Shown piece by piece: positions 35,422 to 43,784 of a DNA stretch of 64,000 nt; position 1 is the first letter of the stretch; every line of letters starts with the position of its first letter. The DNA comes from Vibrio mediterranei (lineage in GTDB: Bacteria; Pseudomonadota; Gammaproteobacteria; Enterobacterales; Vibrionaceae). The notes under the pieces were generated by a model. That model ran no database searches and had not been told where the DNA came from. It was given only the letters and a program-made list of their open reading frames with translations. The stretch spans positions 930,001 through 994,000 of the forward strand of contig NZ_FLLQ01000001.1 in assembly GCF_900088415.1 (NCBI RefSeq). Direction: 5' to 3'. The translations under genes were made by a program, and so were the position numbers.

Positions 35422-35451
35422 GTAAAAAAGCGAAGCTTGTCGCTTCGCTTT
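35422..35451 (-). terminator. Terminator of the CBM48-like gene
   Basis: AAAGCGAAGC and GCTTCGCTTT with a 5-base loop; on the minus strand it runs into a six-T tract. Confidence 0.8.
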
Positions 35452-35475
35452 CTACAAAATCAGCATTACTGAGAG

Positions 35476-35784
35476 CTAGGCTTCACATGCTTGTTCTGTT
35501 TTTACGATACAGTTATCAGCACCGAAGCCATTTGGTACATAGTTATCCGCTTCAGCATCATTAACCCAGTCATTCTCATTCACAAGGTAGCGGAATTGAA
35601 ATTCCGCGTTTTTTGGCAGACGAGTTTTATATTTGAAAGACTTGGTTTTCGCAACTTTTTTCATTGGCATAGGTTGCCAATCGTGAAACTCTGCTACTAG
35701 TACCGCACTTTCAATATTGGTCGCATCCAGTTCGAATGTGACTTCCACTTCATCTTTAGTTTTAAAAAAACGCTTATTGATCAT
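35476..35784 (-). CDS. Stand-alone CBM48 / isoamylase-N-like protein
   Basis: A 102-residue protein consisting of one immunoglobulin-like CBM48 domain of the kind found in glycogen-branching enzymes and AMPK-beta: VTFELDATNIESAVLVAEFHDWQPMPM, then YKTRLPKNAEFQFRYLVNENDWVNDAEAD. No catalytic domain follows. The ATG at 35784 has GGAG at 7 bp. It may bind glycogen or a partner enzyme, but nothing nearby indicates which. Confidence 0.78.
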   Translation of the reverse strand: MINKRFFKTKDEVEVTFELDATNIESAVLVAEFHDWQPMPMKKVAKTKSFKYKTRLPKNAEFQFRYLVNENDWVNDAEADNYVPNGFGADNCIVKTEQACEA

Positions 35785-35907
35785 TTGCAAGCTCCGTTTG
35801 TCTAAAAAATAACAACATCAAAGTGTCATATTATGTAATCAAGCTCACATTCTCAACATAATAAGTGACAAAGATGCATATCATTTACGGCTGGAAACAA
35901 ATTCCAA

Positions 35908-36534
35908 TTAACATCCTGTCAATTTGCCATTTTTCAGTGTGCAAACCAGTGAGTTTTCCTTTGTTGGCGTCTCCGCCATTGACTGTTCAGGGCCATGGCT
36001 TTTGAACTTCATTGTTACATCCTGTCCAGATAAGTCTAAAGATTCAATATCCACGCGATCCCCTGCTAGTTTAGCGTTAATAAGGATTACTCGCTGTCTT
36101 GATTCGTCCCAATTAAACAAGCCAAGGTAATAGAAGACTCCCGAGCCTTGGTTACTCACGGCAAATGGTACAACAGCGAAATGAAGCTTATTGTTTTCAA
36201 ACATGAGTTGCTTAAATTGATACAGTAGGTATACGTTGCCACGCTCCATACCATCATCATAACTACCTGCAGCCACTTGTTTATCAATATCGATGTCAGT
36301 GAGTAGAGAGAACGCACTGGTTTCTGGTACCTGAATTGTCCATGGATTAGCCACCTTCACGCCTAGAATAGTCTCTACGACGACATCGGCCTTTTCTGCT
36401 TGATGAGATGGGAATTTGGCCAGTATCTCCTCATCACTCATCGAAAATCGATAGACTCCAGCCACAATGACAACGACGAGAAGACAAAGTGGGATCAGTA
36501 AAATCAGTGGCACTGGAAGTTTCTTGCGAGGCAT
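35908..36534 (-). CDS. Hypothetical membrane-anchored periplasmic protein
   Basis: A 208-residue protein from ATG 36534: a basic start (MPRKKLPVP), one hydrophobic helix (LILLIPLCLLVVVIVAGVYRF), then a soluble, probably periplasmic domain with SMSDEEILAKFPSHQAEKADVVV. The codons upstream in frame lack a ribosome site. No family was recognised. It is monocistronic and separated from neighbours by more than 100 bp on each side. Confidence 0.68.
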   Translation of the reverse strand: MPRKKLPVPLILLIPLCLLVVVIVAGVYRFSMSDEEILAKFPSHQAEKADVVVETILGVKVANPWTIQVPETSAFSLLTDIDIDKQVAAGSYDDGMERGNVYLLYQFKQLMFENNKLHFAVVPFAVSNQGSGVFYYLGLFNWDESRQRVILINAKLAGDRVDIESLDLSGQDVTMKFKSHGPEQSMAETPTKENSLVCTLKNGKLTGC

Positions 36535-36833
36535 TGTGATGATTCTCAATAAGTTAAGTTCTTCGTTCAGTGTAGCGCTTTCGATTACTAAGCTCAAAGA
36601 GTAACAACCCACTATACTTAGACAGATTTACCTAGCCTTAGCACCGAACATTGTTTTGCATATCATTTGCGACATCAGTACTAAATTGTGAATATTTAGT
36701 CTTTGTTGATGAATAGTATTGCCTTGATTGATAAAAAGCAGTAATCTTGCGCGCAATGAGCAAATATGGATGTTTAGTGAATAAATAGGCAATGGAATTG
36801 TCCATTATTAACTAGTTGTAACACGAGAGAAAA

Positions 36834-38204
36834 ATGCAAAATAGCGCTCAATCTGTTCCTGAGTCTGGAAAGAAAGGCAACTTCTGGATGTTCTTCATCC
36901 CGTCTTTAATTGGCCTGTTCCTGTTTATGGCTCCAATCACCTTTGACGGCGGTCTAACTATACCTGTAGCTGTCTTAGCTAAATCATTACAAGCGGCGGT
37001 TGGCGACTTCATCGTACCTCTAGTTACAGCTATCATCGCATTTATGGCTATCGCGTCAGTCATCACTCGCATTGCTAAGCCTGCATTCATTAATAATAAT
37101 GAATTTTTAAACGGTCTATTTAATCCAAGTCCAATGTGGTTAGCAGTCCGTTTGATCGGTGGCTTAGCGGTAGTAATGACTTACTTCCAAGTTGGTCCTC
37201 AAGCGATTTGGGAAGAAAATACCGGTGGTCTAGTACTTGAAGGCCTGCTACCCACTCTATTTGCCGTATTTATCTTTGCAGGTTTATTGCTACCTCTTTT
37301 GCTTAACTTTGGTTTATTAGAACTATTTGGTGCGTTACTAAGTAAAATCATGCGCCCAGTATTCAACCTACCAGGTCGTGGTGCTATCGACTGTATGGCG
37401 TCTTGGTTAGGTGACGGTAGTGTTGGTATTCTTCTAACGAGCAAGCAGTACGAAAACAAATTCTACACCATGCGTGAAGCAGCCGTTATTGGTACTACGT
37501 TCTCAGCAGTATCAATCACGTTCAGCTTAGTGGTTATCGCTCAGGTTGAGCTTGAGCACCTGTTTTTACCGTTTTATGGCGCTATCTGTTTAGCCGGTGT
37601 CGTTGCAGCGATTATCATTCCTCGTTTGCCGCCACTACGTAACAAAAAAGACGTGTTCATTGACGGCACTAAACCAGCTAAAGATGCTGAAGTGATTCCT
37701 GAGGGCCATTCTACTTTCTCTTGGGGTCTTGATTTAGCACTTAAAAGAGCAGGCACTGTTACCTCTGCAAAATCGGTGTTTGGCGAAGGTATTAAGAATG
37801 CCGTAGATATGGTGTTTGGGGTTCTTCCTGTGGTTATGGGCCTAGGTACAGTCGCGCTTGTTATCGCTGAATACACTTCAGTGTTTGAAACGCTAGGTAC
37901 ACCGTTTATTCCTTACCTAGAGTTATTGGGCGTACCTGAAGCAGTTGCGGCATCCAAGACTATGGTTGTTGGCTTTGCAGACATGTTTATTCCGTCAATC
38001 CTAGCAGCATCAATCAATAGTGAAATGACGCGTTTTGTTATCGCTGCGATGTCCGTTACTCAGCTTATCTACATGTCTGAAGTGGGGGCGCTACTACTTG
38101 GTAGCCGTATCCCAGTAAACATCTTCGAACTGTTTGCTATCTTCATCCTGCGTACTTTGATTACGTTACCTGTTATCGCTGGTGTCGCGCATTTGATTTT
38201 CTAG
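36834..38204 (+). CDS. yjiH: YjiH-family membrane protein (nucleoside-recognition/Gate domain)
   Basis: A 456-residue inner-membrane protein with about ten helices. YjiH features include FFIPSLIGLFLFMAPITFDGGLTIPVAVLA at the start, DCMASWLGDGSVGILLTSKQYENKFYTMREAAVIGTTFSAVS in the middle and VGFADMFIPSILAASI near the end. The Gate domain relates it to nucleoside transporters and spore maturation proteins, but the substrate is unknown. It stands alone and ends at a UUCG-capped terminator. Confidence 0.87.
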   Translation: MQNSAQSVPESGKKGNFWMFFIPSLIGLFLFMAPITFDGGLTIPVAVLAKSLQAAVGDFIVPLVTAIIAFMAIASVITRIAKPAFINNNEFLNGLFNPSPMWLAVRLIGGLAVVMTYFQVGPQAIWEENTGGLVLEGLLPTLFAVFIFAGLLLPLLLNFGLLELFGALLSKIMRPVFNLPGRGAIDCMASWLGDGSVGILLTSKQYENKFYTMREAAVIGTTFSAVSITFSLVVIAQVELEHLFLPFYGAICLAGVVAAIIIPRLPPLRNKKDVFIDGTKPAKDAEVIPEGHSTFSWGLDLALKRAGTVTSAKSVFGEGIKNAVDMVFGVLPVVMGLGTVALVIAEYTSVFETLGTPFIPYLELLGVPEAVAASKTMVVGFADMFIPSILAASINSEMTRFVIAAMSVTQLIYMSEVGALLLGSRIPVNIFELFAIFILRTLITLPVIAGVAHLIF

Positions 38205-38223
38205 TAAAACATATTGCTCAGTT

Positions 38224-38250
38224 AAAAGGCTCACTTCGGTGGGCCTTTTT
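38224..38250 (+). terminator. Terminator after yjiH-like gene
   Basis: An 11-bp stem (AAAAGGCTCAC / GTGGGCCTTTT, one wobble pair) closed by a stable TTCG tetraloop. Confidence 0.85.
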
Positions 38251-38606
38251 AGTATGGCTTACCTTTTGCGTTTCCATTCAAACCATCGTATCAACCATAA
38301 TCCAAACCTTTCCCCTTTCCCTTAACTAATTGCTGTACTCAATAGCAAACTCGCTAATTTAAGCGCCCACATGGCAACAGAGTAGTGTTGTTATTGATTA
38401 TTGGACAACGCCTACTGTTATTAATTACGGTCCAACATCGCATCGTGTAGAGGCTTTTTGAAGAGATAAGTTATGAGAAAATCAACGAGAACATAATGGT
38501 GAGGGTAAGACGTGGTAAGCATTCGCCAATGTCGGGATGCAAGTGAAGTGTTTTGGGGGAATCTCAGGTAATTGTACGACTATTGATACCAGTAGTCCAA
38601 ACAAGA
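38251..38606. other. Gene-free stretch
   Basis: About 355 bp between the yjiH-like and porin terminators. No reading frame, repeat or site is supported. Confidence 0.5.
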
Positions 38607-38632
38607 AAACGGAGCCAATGGGCTCCGTTTAT
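38607..38632 (-). terminator. Terminator of the carbohydrate porin gene
   Basis: AAACGGAGCC and GGCTCCGTTT with an AATG loop, then a T-rich run on the minus strand. Confidence 0.8.
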
Positions 38633-38667
38633 TTAAGGCAGTGTTTCTGTTCTATACGGCTAAGCGC

Positions 38668-39867
38668 TTAGAAGAAGTACTTGAAGCGTACGCGAACACC
38701 TTTGTCTGCATCTTCGCTAAATGCGTAGTTTGAAGTGTCTGCTTGTGAATCAAGTTTATTGTTCACGTCAGTGTAGTATGCGCCTAGATAAAGAGAGAAG
38801 TCTTCAACTTGCAGTACATTAGCAAACTCATAAGAAGCATACAGAGTGCTCACTTCTACGTTACCGTCAGCCCAATTAGTGTTAACTTTATTGTTTTCGT
38901 ACTCGTTGTTTGCCCAAATGTAGCCAAGACCAAAACCTTTGTAGAGAGCGTTAACGCCAACTGTCATGTTATTTTCATCAACCGCATCCATGTATGCAAA
39001 GTTGGCGATCAAGTTCCAATCATTTGTCGTGTAGTTAGTAGTCACGCCGTAGCCGATACGGTCAGAGATATCAACTTCACCGTTTACGCCATCTTCTACA
39101 ATCACAGCGTTCTTAACAAGGTTTGCTTCCATGGAGGCTGCAATACCAAAATTACCTGCTTGGTAACCAACAACTGGACGAATTAGAACAGAGTCTTTGT
39201 TGTTAACAACTTTCTTACCGTGGTAAGTAACTTCGCCACCAGTTGGATCTGTCGCTTTTGAACTTCCAAATAGAACTGAACGGTCACCAATCATAGTTCC
39301 CAATTCTACGTACAGATTATCAAAAGTTTGACTATACATGATCTGGCCATCAGAACCACGACCGCGACCCTCTTTCATCTGGTAAACATATGCGTTGCCA
39401 TCAACATATAGATCGTTAGCAGTATCGCCAGAGTACTCCAGGAACGTATCTTGACCTACAGGGAACATATCGAACGCTTCGAAGCGACCCATACGCAAGT
39501 TCCAACCATCTTGTTTACCGAATGCAAACCATGCGTCATCCAGTGCAACATTACCACTGCTTTCCATTAGAGGTTGAACGTTTACTTGGAAAACGTGTCC
39601 TGATTCAGTGTAACGTTCACCAGCAAACTCTAGAAGAATTCGGCCAGTTTGGTTAAAGTTTGAGTTACTGCTGCCCTCAACCCAACCACCGTTGTTAGCA
39701 TCAAAGTCTCTTTCTGAGTTTAGATCTTGGTAGTTGAAATCAAATTCAACATCACCACCAATAGAGAACTTACCAGTTTCAGTATCAGTGATCGCGATAC
39801 CAGCGTTTGCCGCCATTGCAGAAGAAACAAGTACTGCAGCTAGCGATAGTTTGAAAGTATTTTTCAT
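38668..39867 (-). CDS. Outer-membrane carbohydrate-type porin
   Basis: A 399-residue beta-barrel protein with signal peptide MKNTFKLSLAAVLVSSAMAANA. The mature start GKFSIGGDVEFDFNYQDLNSE, the segment LRMGRFEAFDMFPVGQDTFLEYSGD and the C-terminal aromatic (RVRFKYFF) fit sugar-selective porins of the RafY/OmpG-like kind rather than general porins. The ATG at 39867 begins the signal peptide. It lies near a LacI regulator and a fructokinase, so a link to sugar uptake is possible, but a 60-residue gene and 600 bp separate them. Confidence 0.8.
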   Translation of the reverse strand: MKNTFKLSLAAVLVSSAMAANAGIAITDTETGKFSIGGDVEFDFNYQDLNSERDFDANNGGWVEGSSNSNFNQTGRILLEFAGERYTESGHVFQVNVQPLMESSGNVALDDAWFAFGKQDGWNLRMGRFEAFDMFPVGQDTFLEYSGDTANDLYVDGNAYVYQMKEGRGRGSDGQIMYSQTFDNLYVELGTMIGDRSVLFGSSKATDPTGGEVTYHGKKVVNNKDSVLIRPVVGYQAGNFGIAASMEANLVKNAVIVEDGVNGEVDISDRIGYGVTTNYTTNDWNLIANFAYMDAVDENNMTVGVNALYKGFGLGYIWANNEYENNKVNTNWADGNVEVSTLYASYEFANVLQVEDFSLYLGAYYTDVNNKLDSQADTSNYAFSEDADKGVRVRFKYFF

Positions 39868-40478
39868 TATTAACCCCAAGGATTGTAATTAACTATTTTT
39901 GTTATTTTTTAAAAGCTATTGAGTTGTCGTGAATAAGCATCGTTAAACTTTGAAAACTCATTCACCAGTCACATCACTCAAAAGTTTGAAAATCATGTAC
40001 CGAATGAACGAGACAAATTTTCACTAATATCCCGACATGCAGCAATCCTAAGAATTTGAAAATGCCTATCTAAATCACGTTTTTATAAAAATGCAAATGT
40101 TCTTATTTATCAATTATTTATATATAAATAAATATACATTTAGCTTTAAAAACATTTATTGAGGTAATTTAGGGGAACTTTTTGGCGGATAAATTACTTT
40201 CAGTGATCTTGCTCACACACATAGTAATTCTTAACTACTATTTAAATTATTAATTATCAGTTTCCAAAATGTAACAATGGTGTGAATGTATTTTCTATAT
40301 CACCTCTAATGCTCATGTTTATTTTTTCCACACTATTTGTATTGCCTTTCTATTAATCTAGTTCTCGTTATCCATGCAGTGTTATAGATATCAAGTGTAA
40401 CAATATGCATAAAAGCCTTGCTATTAGACTCATATGGTCTAAGTTAGAGATAAGGAAAAACAAAGGAGTGATGCTGAT
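39868..40478. other. Gene-free, very AT-rich region
   Basis: About 610 bp with runs such as ATTTATCAATTATTTATATA near 40100-40130. It must contain the porin promoter. GTTCTCGTT-type and other near-palindromes were checked; none is convincing. Confidence 0.5.
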
Positions 40479-40661
40479 ATGAACCATGCGCTAGAAAAAG
40501 ACATTGTCGACGCTATGCATCATTTAAATACTGAGCAGCTTCGCGACGTGAAGCGATTTGTTGAGCGTTTATCAACACGCCAACAGCCCAGCGATTTGGT
40601 TACGGAAGAAGAATTAGCCATGATTATGGAACTAAGCACATCCAAGCGAAGCTACCGCTAA
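40479..40661 (+). CDS. Hypothetical 60-residue protein
   Basis: A short charged protein (MNHALEKDIVDAMHHLNTEQ...STSKRSYR) predicted to be mainly helical. AGGAG lies 10 bp upstream, and a very strong terminator follows its stop within 25 bp, which supports a real transcription unit. A five-codon GTG frame (GTG ATG CTG ATA TGA) between the ribosome site and the ATG ends in an ATGA overlap and could affect initiation. Family not recognised; it has no partner gene resembling a toxin. Confidence 0.6.
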   Translation: MNHALEKDIVDAMHHLNTEQLRDVKRFVERLSTRQQPSDLVTEEELAMIMELSTSKRSYR

Positions 40662-40681
40662 TATGGAACTACAAATCTTAT

Positions 40682-40720
40682 AAGCAAAACGACCAGCTGC
40701 AGGCTGGTCGTTTTGCTTTT
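40682..40720 (+). terminator. Strong terminator after the 60-residue gene
   Basis: A 16-bp stem around AGCAAAACGACCAGC / GCTGGTCGTTTTGCT with a TGCAG loop, followed by TTTT. Confidence 0.85.
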
Positions 40721-40901
40721 TGTACAGTAGAGCTGCACGATGAAGTTCGTTTGACAGGCTAAAAGTCTTAATCAAGAGCAGCCACATTATATAAATGAGC
40801 AAGCTTACTGGGCATTACTTTGGTACTTCGTACCAGATTTGAGCGCCTTCCTTCTCTATTTTGAGATCAGCCAGTAAGTGACAGCGTCACGATAAATGTA
40901 T

Positions 40902-41909
40902 TTAGTTGTGACGCTGACGAATGACAGCAGGAACACTAGCCTTGCATTGGTAATTGGAGTCAGACATGGCTTTTTGCAGGAAATCAAATACCTCCGACGC
41001 TATTTGGCTACAGTCTTGCTCTATAGAGTCTATCTGTAACGGTAAGCAGTCCAATATGGCGTAATTATCAAACGTAGCAATTCGCATCCGAGCATTGGTT
41101 GCTGTTGCAAACAGATCATGTTCGTTAAGATAGCGCAGCACCCCTTCTAACAATGAATAAGATGCCGTAAATAAACAGTGTGGCAATCGACCAAGTTCAT
41201 CAACACACGCTGCCATCATGTCGTAACCACTTGAAGGCTGATAATCACGATTGAACACTAAGTTCTGATTCAATGGAATTTGGTTTGCAGCTAACGCATC
41301 TACATAACCTTGATAGCGTTCTTTACTTGGTGAAAGCTCTAATTGTCCACCAATAAAAATACACTCTGCCACGTTTTTCGTATGTTCCGTTAATAACAGT
41401 CTCGTTGCATCGTAAGCGTCAGTGGTCACCATATTAAAATCTGAAGATTCGAACGAACGGTCAAAGAAAACGAGCGGAAGATCGTCAGGTAATCCGCTAT
41501 AGAAAGCATCACTGGTGAGACAAGACGCAATCATGATGCCGTCGACTTGACGTGATATTAGATTGTCTACTGCGCGCATTTCTGTTTCAGGGTCATCATC
41601 GGTTGAAGCCAGTAATAACTGATAGCCTGATGCTAAACAAAGACGTTCCAATTCTTTGGCAATAGACGCAAAACCAAGGTTGAGTAGGTCGGGGATCACA
41701 AGCCCGAAAGTAGAACTCTTTTTCGATTTTAGCGCTCGGGCATAAACACTAGGCGAATAGTTATTCTCTTGCACAACATGCAGTACTCTCTCCACGGTTT
41801 CTTTCGTGATTCGATGCTTTTCTGCATGCCCATTCAATACAAAACTCACCGTTGATTTCGATACACCAGCGAGTTTTGCTATGTCAGCAAGTTTTAATTT
41901 TTTGCTCAT
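40902..41909 (-). CDS. scrR: LacI-family repressor, ScrR/Cra-like
   Basis: A 335-residue regulator with the LacI HTH KLADIAKLAGVSKSTVSFVLNGHAEKHRITKETVERVL and a periplasmic-binding-like effector domain (FGLVIPDLLNLGFASIAKELERLCLASGYQLLLAS). It diverges from a fructokinase gene across a CTAAATCGATTTAG palindrome, the arrangement of the Vibrio scr system. It resembles ScrR and Cra, which bind fructose or its phosphates. The symbol is tentative since scrA and scrB are absent here. Confidence 0.82.
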   Translation of the reverse strand: MSKKLKLADIAKLAGVSKSTVSFVLNGHAEKHRITKETVERVLHVVQENNYSPSVYARALKSKKSSTFGLVIPDLLNLGFASIAKELERLCLASGYQLLLASTDDDPETEMRAVDNLISRQVDGIMIASCLTSDAFYSGLPDDLPLVFFDRSFESSDFNMVTTDAYDATRLLLTEHTKNVAECIFIGGQLELSPSKERYQGYVDALAANQIPLNQNLVFNRDYQPSSGYDMMAACVDELGRLPHCLFTASYSLLEGVLRYLNEHDLFATATNARMRIATFDNYAILDCLPLQIDSIEQDCSQIASEVFDFLQKAMSDSNYQCKASVPAVIRQRHN

Positions 41910-42022
41910 TCCTTCCTACTCTTCCACTCGGTCAGTTTGATCTTATTTTCCTAAAAGATCGTGTGTGAGATCACAAATTCATTTTCAATCCATTAGAGGT
42001 TTATTAAAACACATTTTCTTTG

Positions 42023-42036
42023 CTAAATCGATTTAG
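42023..42036. promoter_or_regulatory. LacI-family operator at the fructokinase promoter
   Basis: CTAAATCGATTTAG is a perfect 14-bp palindrome with central CG, 38 bp before the fructokinase start and 114 bp from the repressor start. Likely site of the adjacent repressor. Confidence 0.7.
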
Positions 42037-42074
42037 TAAACTAAAAACAACTTAGTTAATACAGGATTTTTCTC

Positions 42075-42995
42075 ATGAGCAAAGTGTGGGTAACCGGAGA
42101 TGCTGTCGTAGATTTAATACCAGATACGGCAACTACCTATTTGAAATGTCCAGGTGGTGCGCCTGCAAACGTAGCTGTGGCTATCGCACGTTTAGGTGGT
42201 AACACTGGATTTTTCGGTCGCGTCGGACAAGACCCGCTAGGTCGCTTCATGAAGCAGACTTTGAGCGACGAAAACGTCAATACCGACTATATGCTGCTTG
42301 ATGAGCAACAGCGCACTTCTACCGTTATTGTTGACTTAGATGACAGCGGTGAGCGCAGCTTTACCTTTATGGTTAAGCCTAGTGCCGACCAGTTTATGCA
42401 AAAAAGTGACATTCCTGCTTTCGAAAAAGGCGAGTGGCTGCACGTTTGTTCAATCGCTCTTGCCAATGAACCTAGCCGCAGTTCTACGATTGACGCAATG
42501 AAACAAATTAAGGCTGCTGGAGGCTTTGTTAGCTTCGACCCCAACTTACGTGATGAGGTCTGGGGCGATCAAAACTTAATCAAACCTGTTTGCCGAGAAG
42601 CTATTGCGCTGGCCGATGTAGTTAAGTTTTCAGATGACGAACTCATGTTCCTCACAGACACCAATACCTTAGAAGCAGGTATTGAAGCACTTGAATCCTT
42701 TAGCAATACATTGGTCTTGATTACTCAAGGAGCGAAAGGAGCACTGGTTATTCGTGGCGCACAACAAGAGTTGATTGCTGGCACTCCAGTAAAACCCGTC
42801 GATACGACAGGTGCAGGCGATGCCTTTGTTGGTGGTCTGCTAACTCGCCTGTCGAAAACAGAAAGCTGGGTAAATGATGAAACCATTCATGACGCTGTAC
42901 GATGGGCTAACGGTTGTGGGGCATTGGCAACCACGCAAAAAGGCGCAATGACCGCACTGCCTAATGAAAATGCACTTTTGGAATACATCAAGTAG
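42075..42995 (+). CDS. scrK: Fructokinase (PfkB family), ScrK-like
   Basis: A 306-residue PfkB-family sugar kinase that should phosphorylate fructose to fructose-6-phosphate. Visible motifs are VTGDAVVDLIPD at the start, CPGGAPANVAVAIARLGG (substrate-binding loop), FDPNLRDEVW and the catalytic VDTTGAGDAFVGGLL with the base Asp. It is likely repressed by the divergent LacI gene. Without a sucrose PTS or sucrase gene beside it, fructose may come from other routes, including a sucrose-type phosphorylase if the gene at the left edge is one. Confidence 0.88.
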   Translation: MSKVWVTGDAVVDLIPDTATTYLKCPGGAPANVAVAIARLGGNTGFFGRVGQDPLGRFMKQTLSDENVNTDYMLLDEQQRTSTVIVDLDDSGERSFTFMVKPSADQFMQKSDIPAFEKGEWLHVCSIALANEPSRSSTIDAMKQIKAAGGFVSFDPNLRDEVWGDQNLIKPVCREAIALADVVKFSDDELMFLTDTNTLEAGIEALESFSNTLVLITQGAKGALVIRGAQQELIAGTPVKPVDTTGAGDAFVGGLLTRLSKTESWVNDETIHDAVRWANGCGALATTQKGAMTALPNENALLEYIK

Positions 42996-43010
42996 CTCCT
43001 GACACAACAC

Positions 43011-43047
43011 AAAAACGCCTAACATGATTCATGTTAGGCGTTTTTTT
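43011..43047 (+). terminator. Terminator after scrK-like gene
   Basis: A 15-bp perfect stem AAAAACGCCTAACAT / ATGTTAGGCGTTTTT with a GATTC loop and a T-run. Confidence 0.85.
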
Positions 43048-43071
43048 AATTCGATTGTTTGAAAAGGCAAA

Positions 43072-43611
43072 CTACACCGACACAACACACTGTTCCATCA
43101 ACGCTTCTGGATTTTTCCATACATAGATAAACTCATCGACGTGGCGCCCACATGGCGATTCGCCACGCTGTTTCATCGCTCTGTTCGCACCTATGGATTC
43201 ATAGAACTTAATGGCGTTCGAATTATCCGCCAGTACTTCCAAAAACACACCATTGTCCGGATAGTACTTACTTGCCCATTCCATCGCCAACGCAATCAGT
43301 TTCTTCGCCACACCTTTGCCTTGCGCACTTGCCCTAACGTGAAGGTTATCAATGATAGTACCGAACTCGACATTGTGATTACCAAACAGGCAGATAAAAC
43401 CCGCTAATTCGCCTTGGTGCTCGGCAATAATGACATGTTGGCTGAAAGGAGGGTTTAATAGTCGGGTTTGCCAAATCAGTTGCTTGTCTTCAAGAACCGA
43501 CTCGTCTAAATACGACTGACGCATGATGCCTTTATAGGCTTTTTGCCAACTTACCGCGTGTAGTTCCGCCACACTTTGGTAGTCAGAATATTCTGCTACT
43601 CTAAATTCCAT
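43072..43611 (-). CDS. GNAT-family N-acetyltransferase
   Basis: A 179-residue GNAT protein. The acetyl-CoA loop is seen as VRASAQGKGVAKKLIALAMEWA and motif B as FLEVLADNSNAIKFYESIGA. The substrate is not known. It lies between fructokinase and manA, without obvious operon partners. Confidence 0.82.
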   Translation of the reverse strand: MEFRVAEYSDYQSVAELHAVSWQKAYKGIMRQSYLDESVLEDKQLIWQTRLLNPPFSQHVIIAEHQGELAGFICLFGNHNVEFGTIIDNLHVRASAQGKGVAKKLIALAMEWASKYYPDNGVFLEVLADNSNAIKFYESIGANRAMKQRGESPCGRHVDEFIYVWKNPEALMEQCVVSV

Positions 43612-43717
43612 TTTATAGTACCTACTGCTTAAGTTTTTACATATCCTTTCATTACATACTAATTATCTGCAACTAAAATGCAATCCATGCTGCATAAGTA
43701 ATAGGCAAGTTGCACAA

Positions 43718-43749
43718 AAAAAGGGAGATCTTTCACGATCTCCCTTTAT
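43718..43749 (-). terminator. Terminator of manA
   Basis: AAAGGGAGATC and GATCTCCCTTT pair with a 6-base loop; on the minus strand a run of eight T follows. Confidence 0.85.
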
Positions 43750-43784
43750 AAGTAGGATTACTGCCCTACTGGCAGCATATTACG

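Noticed and set aside
42049..42061. AACTTAGTTAATA in the fructokinase promoter resembles half of the shared AT-rich operator.
   Set aside because: Only one arm is present, and such AT-rich words are common in this genome.
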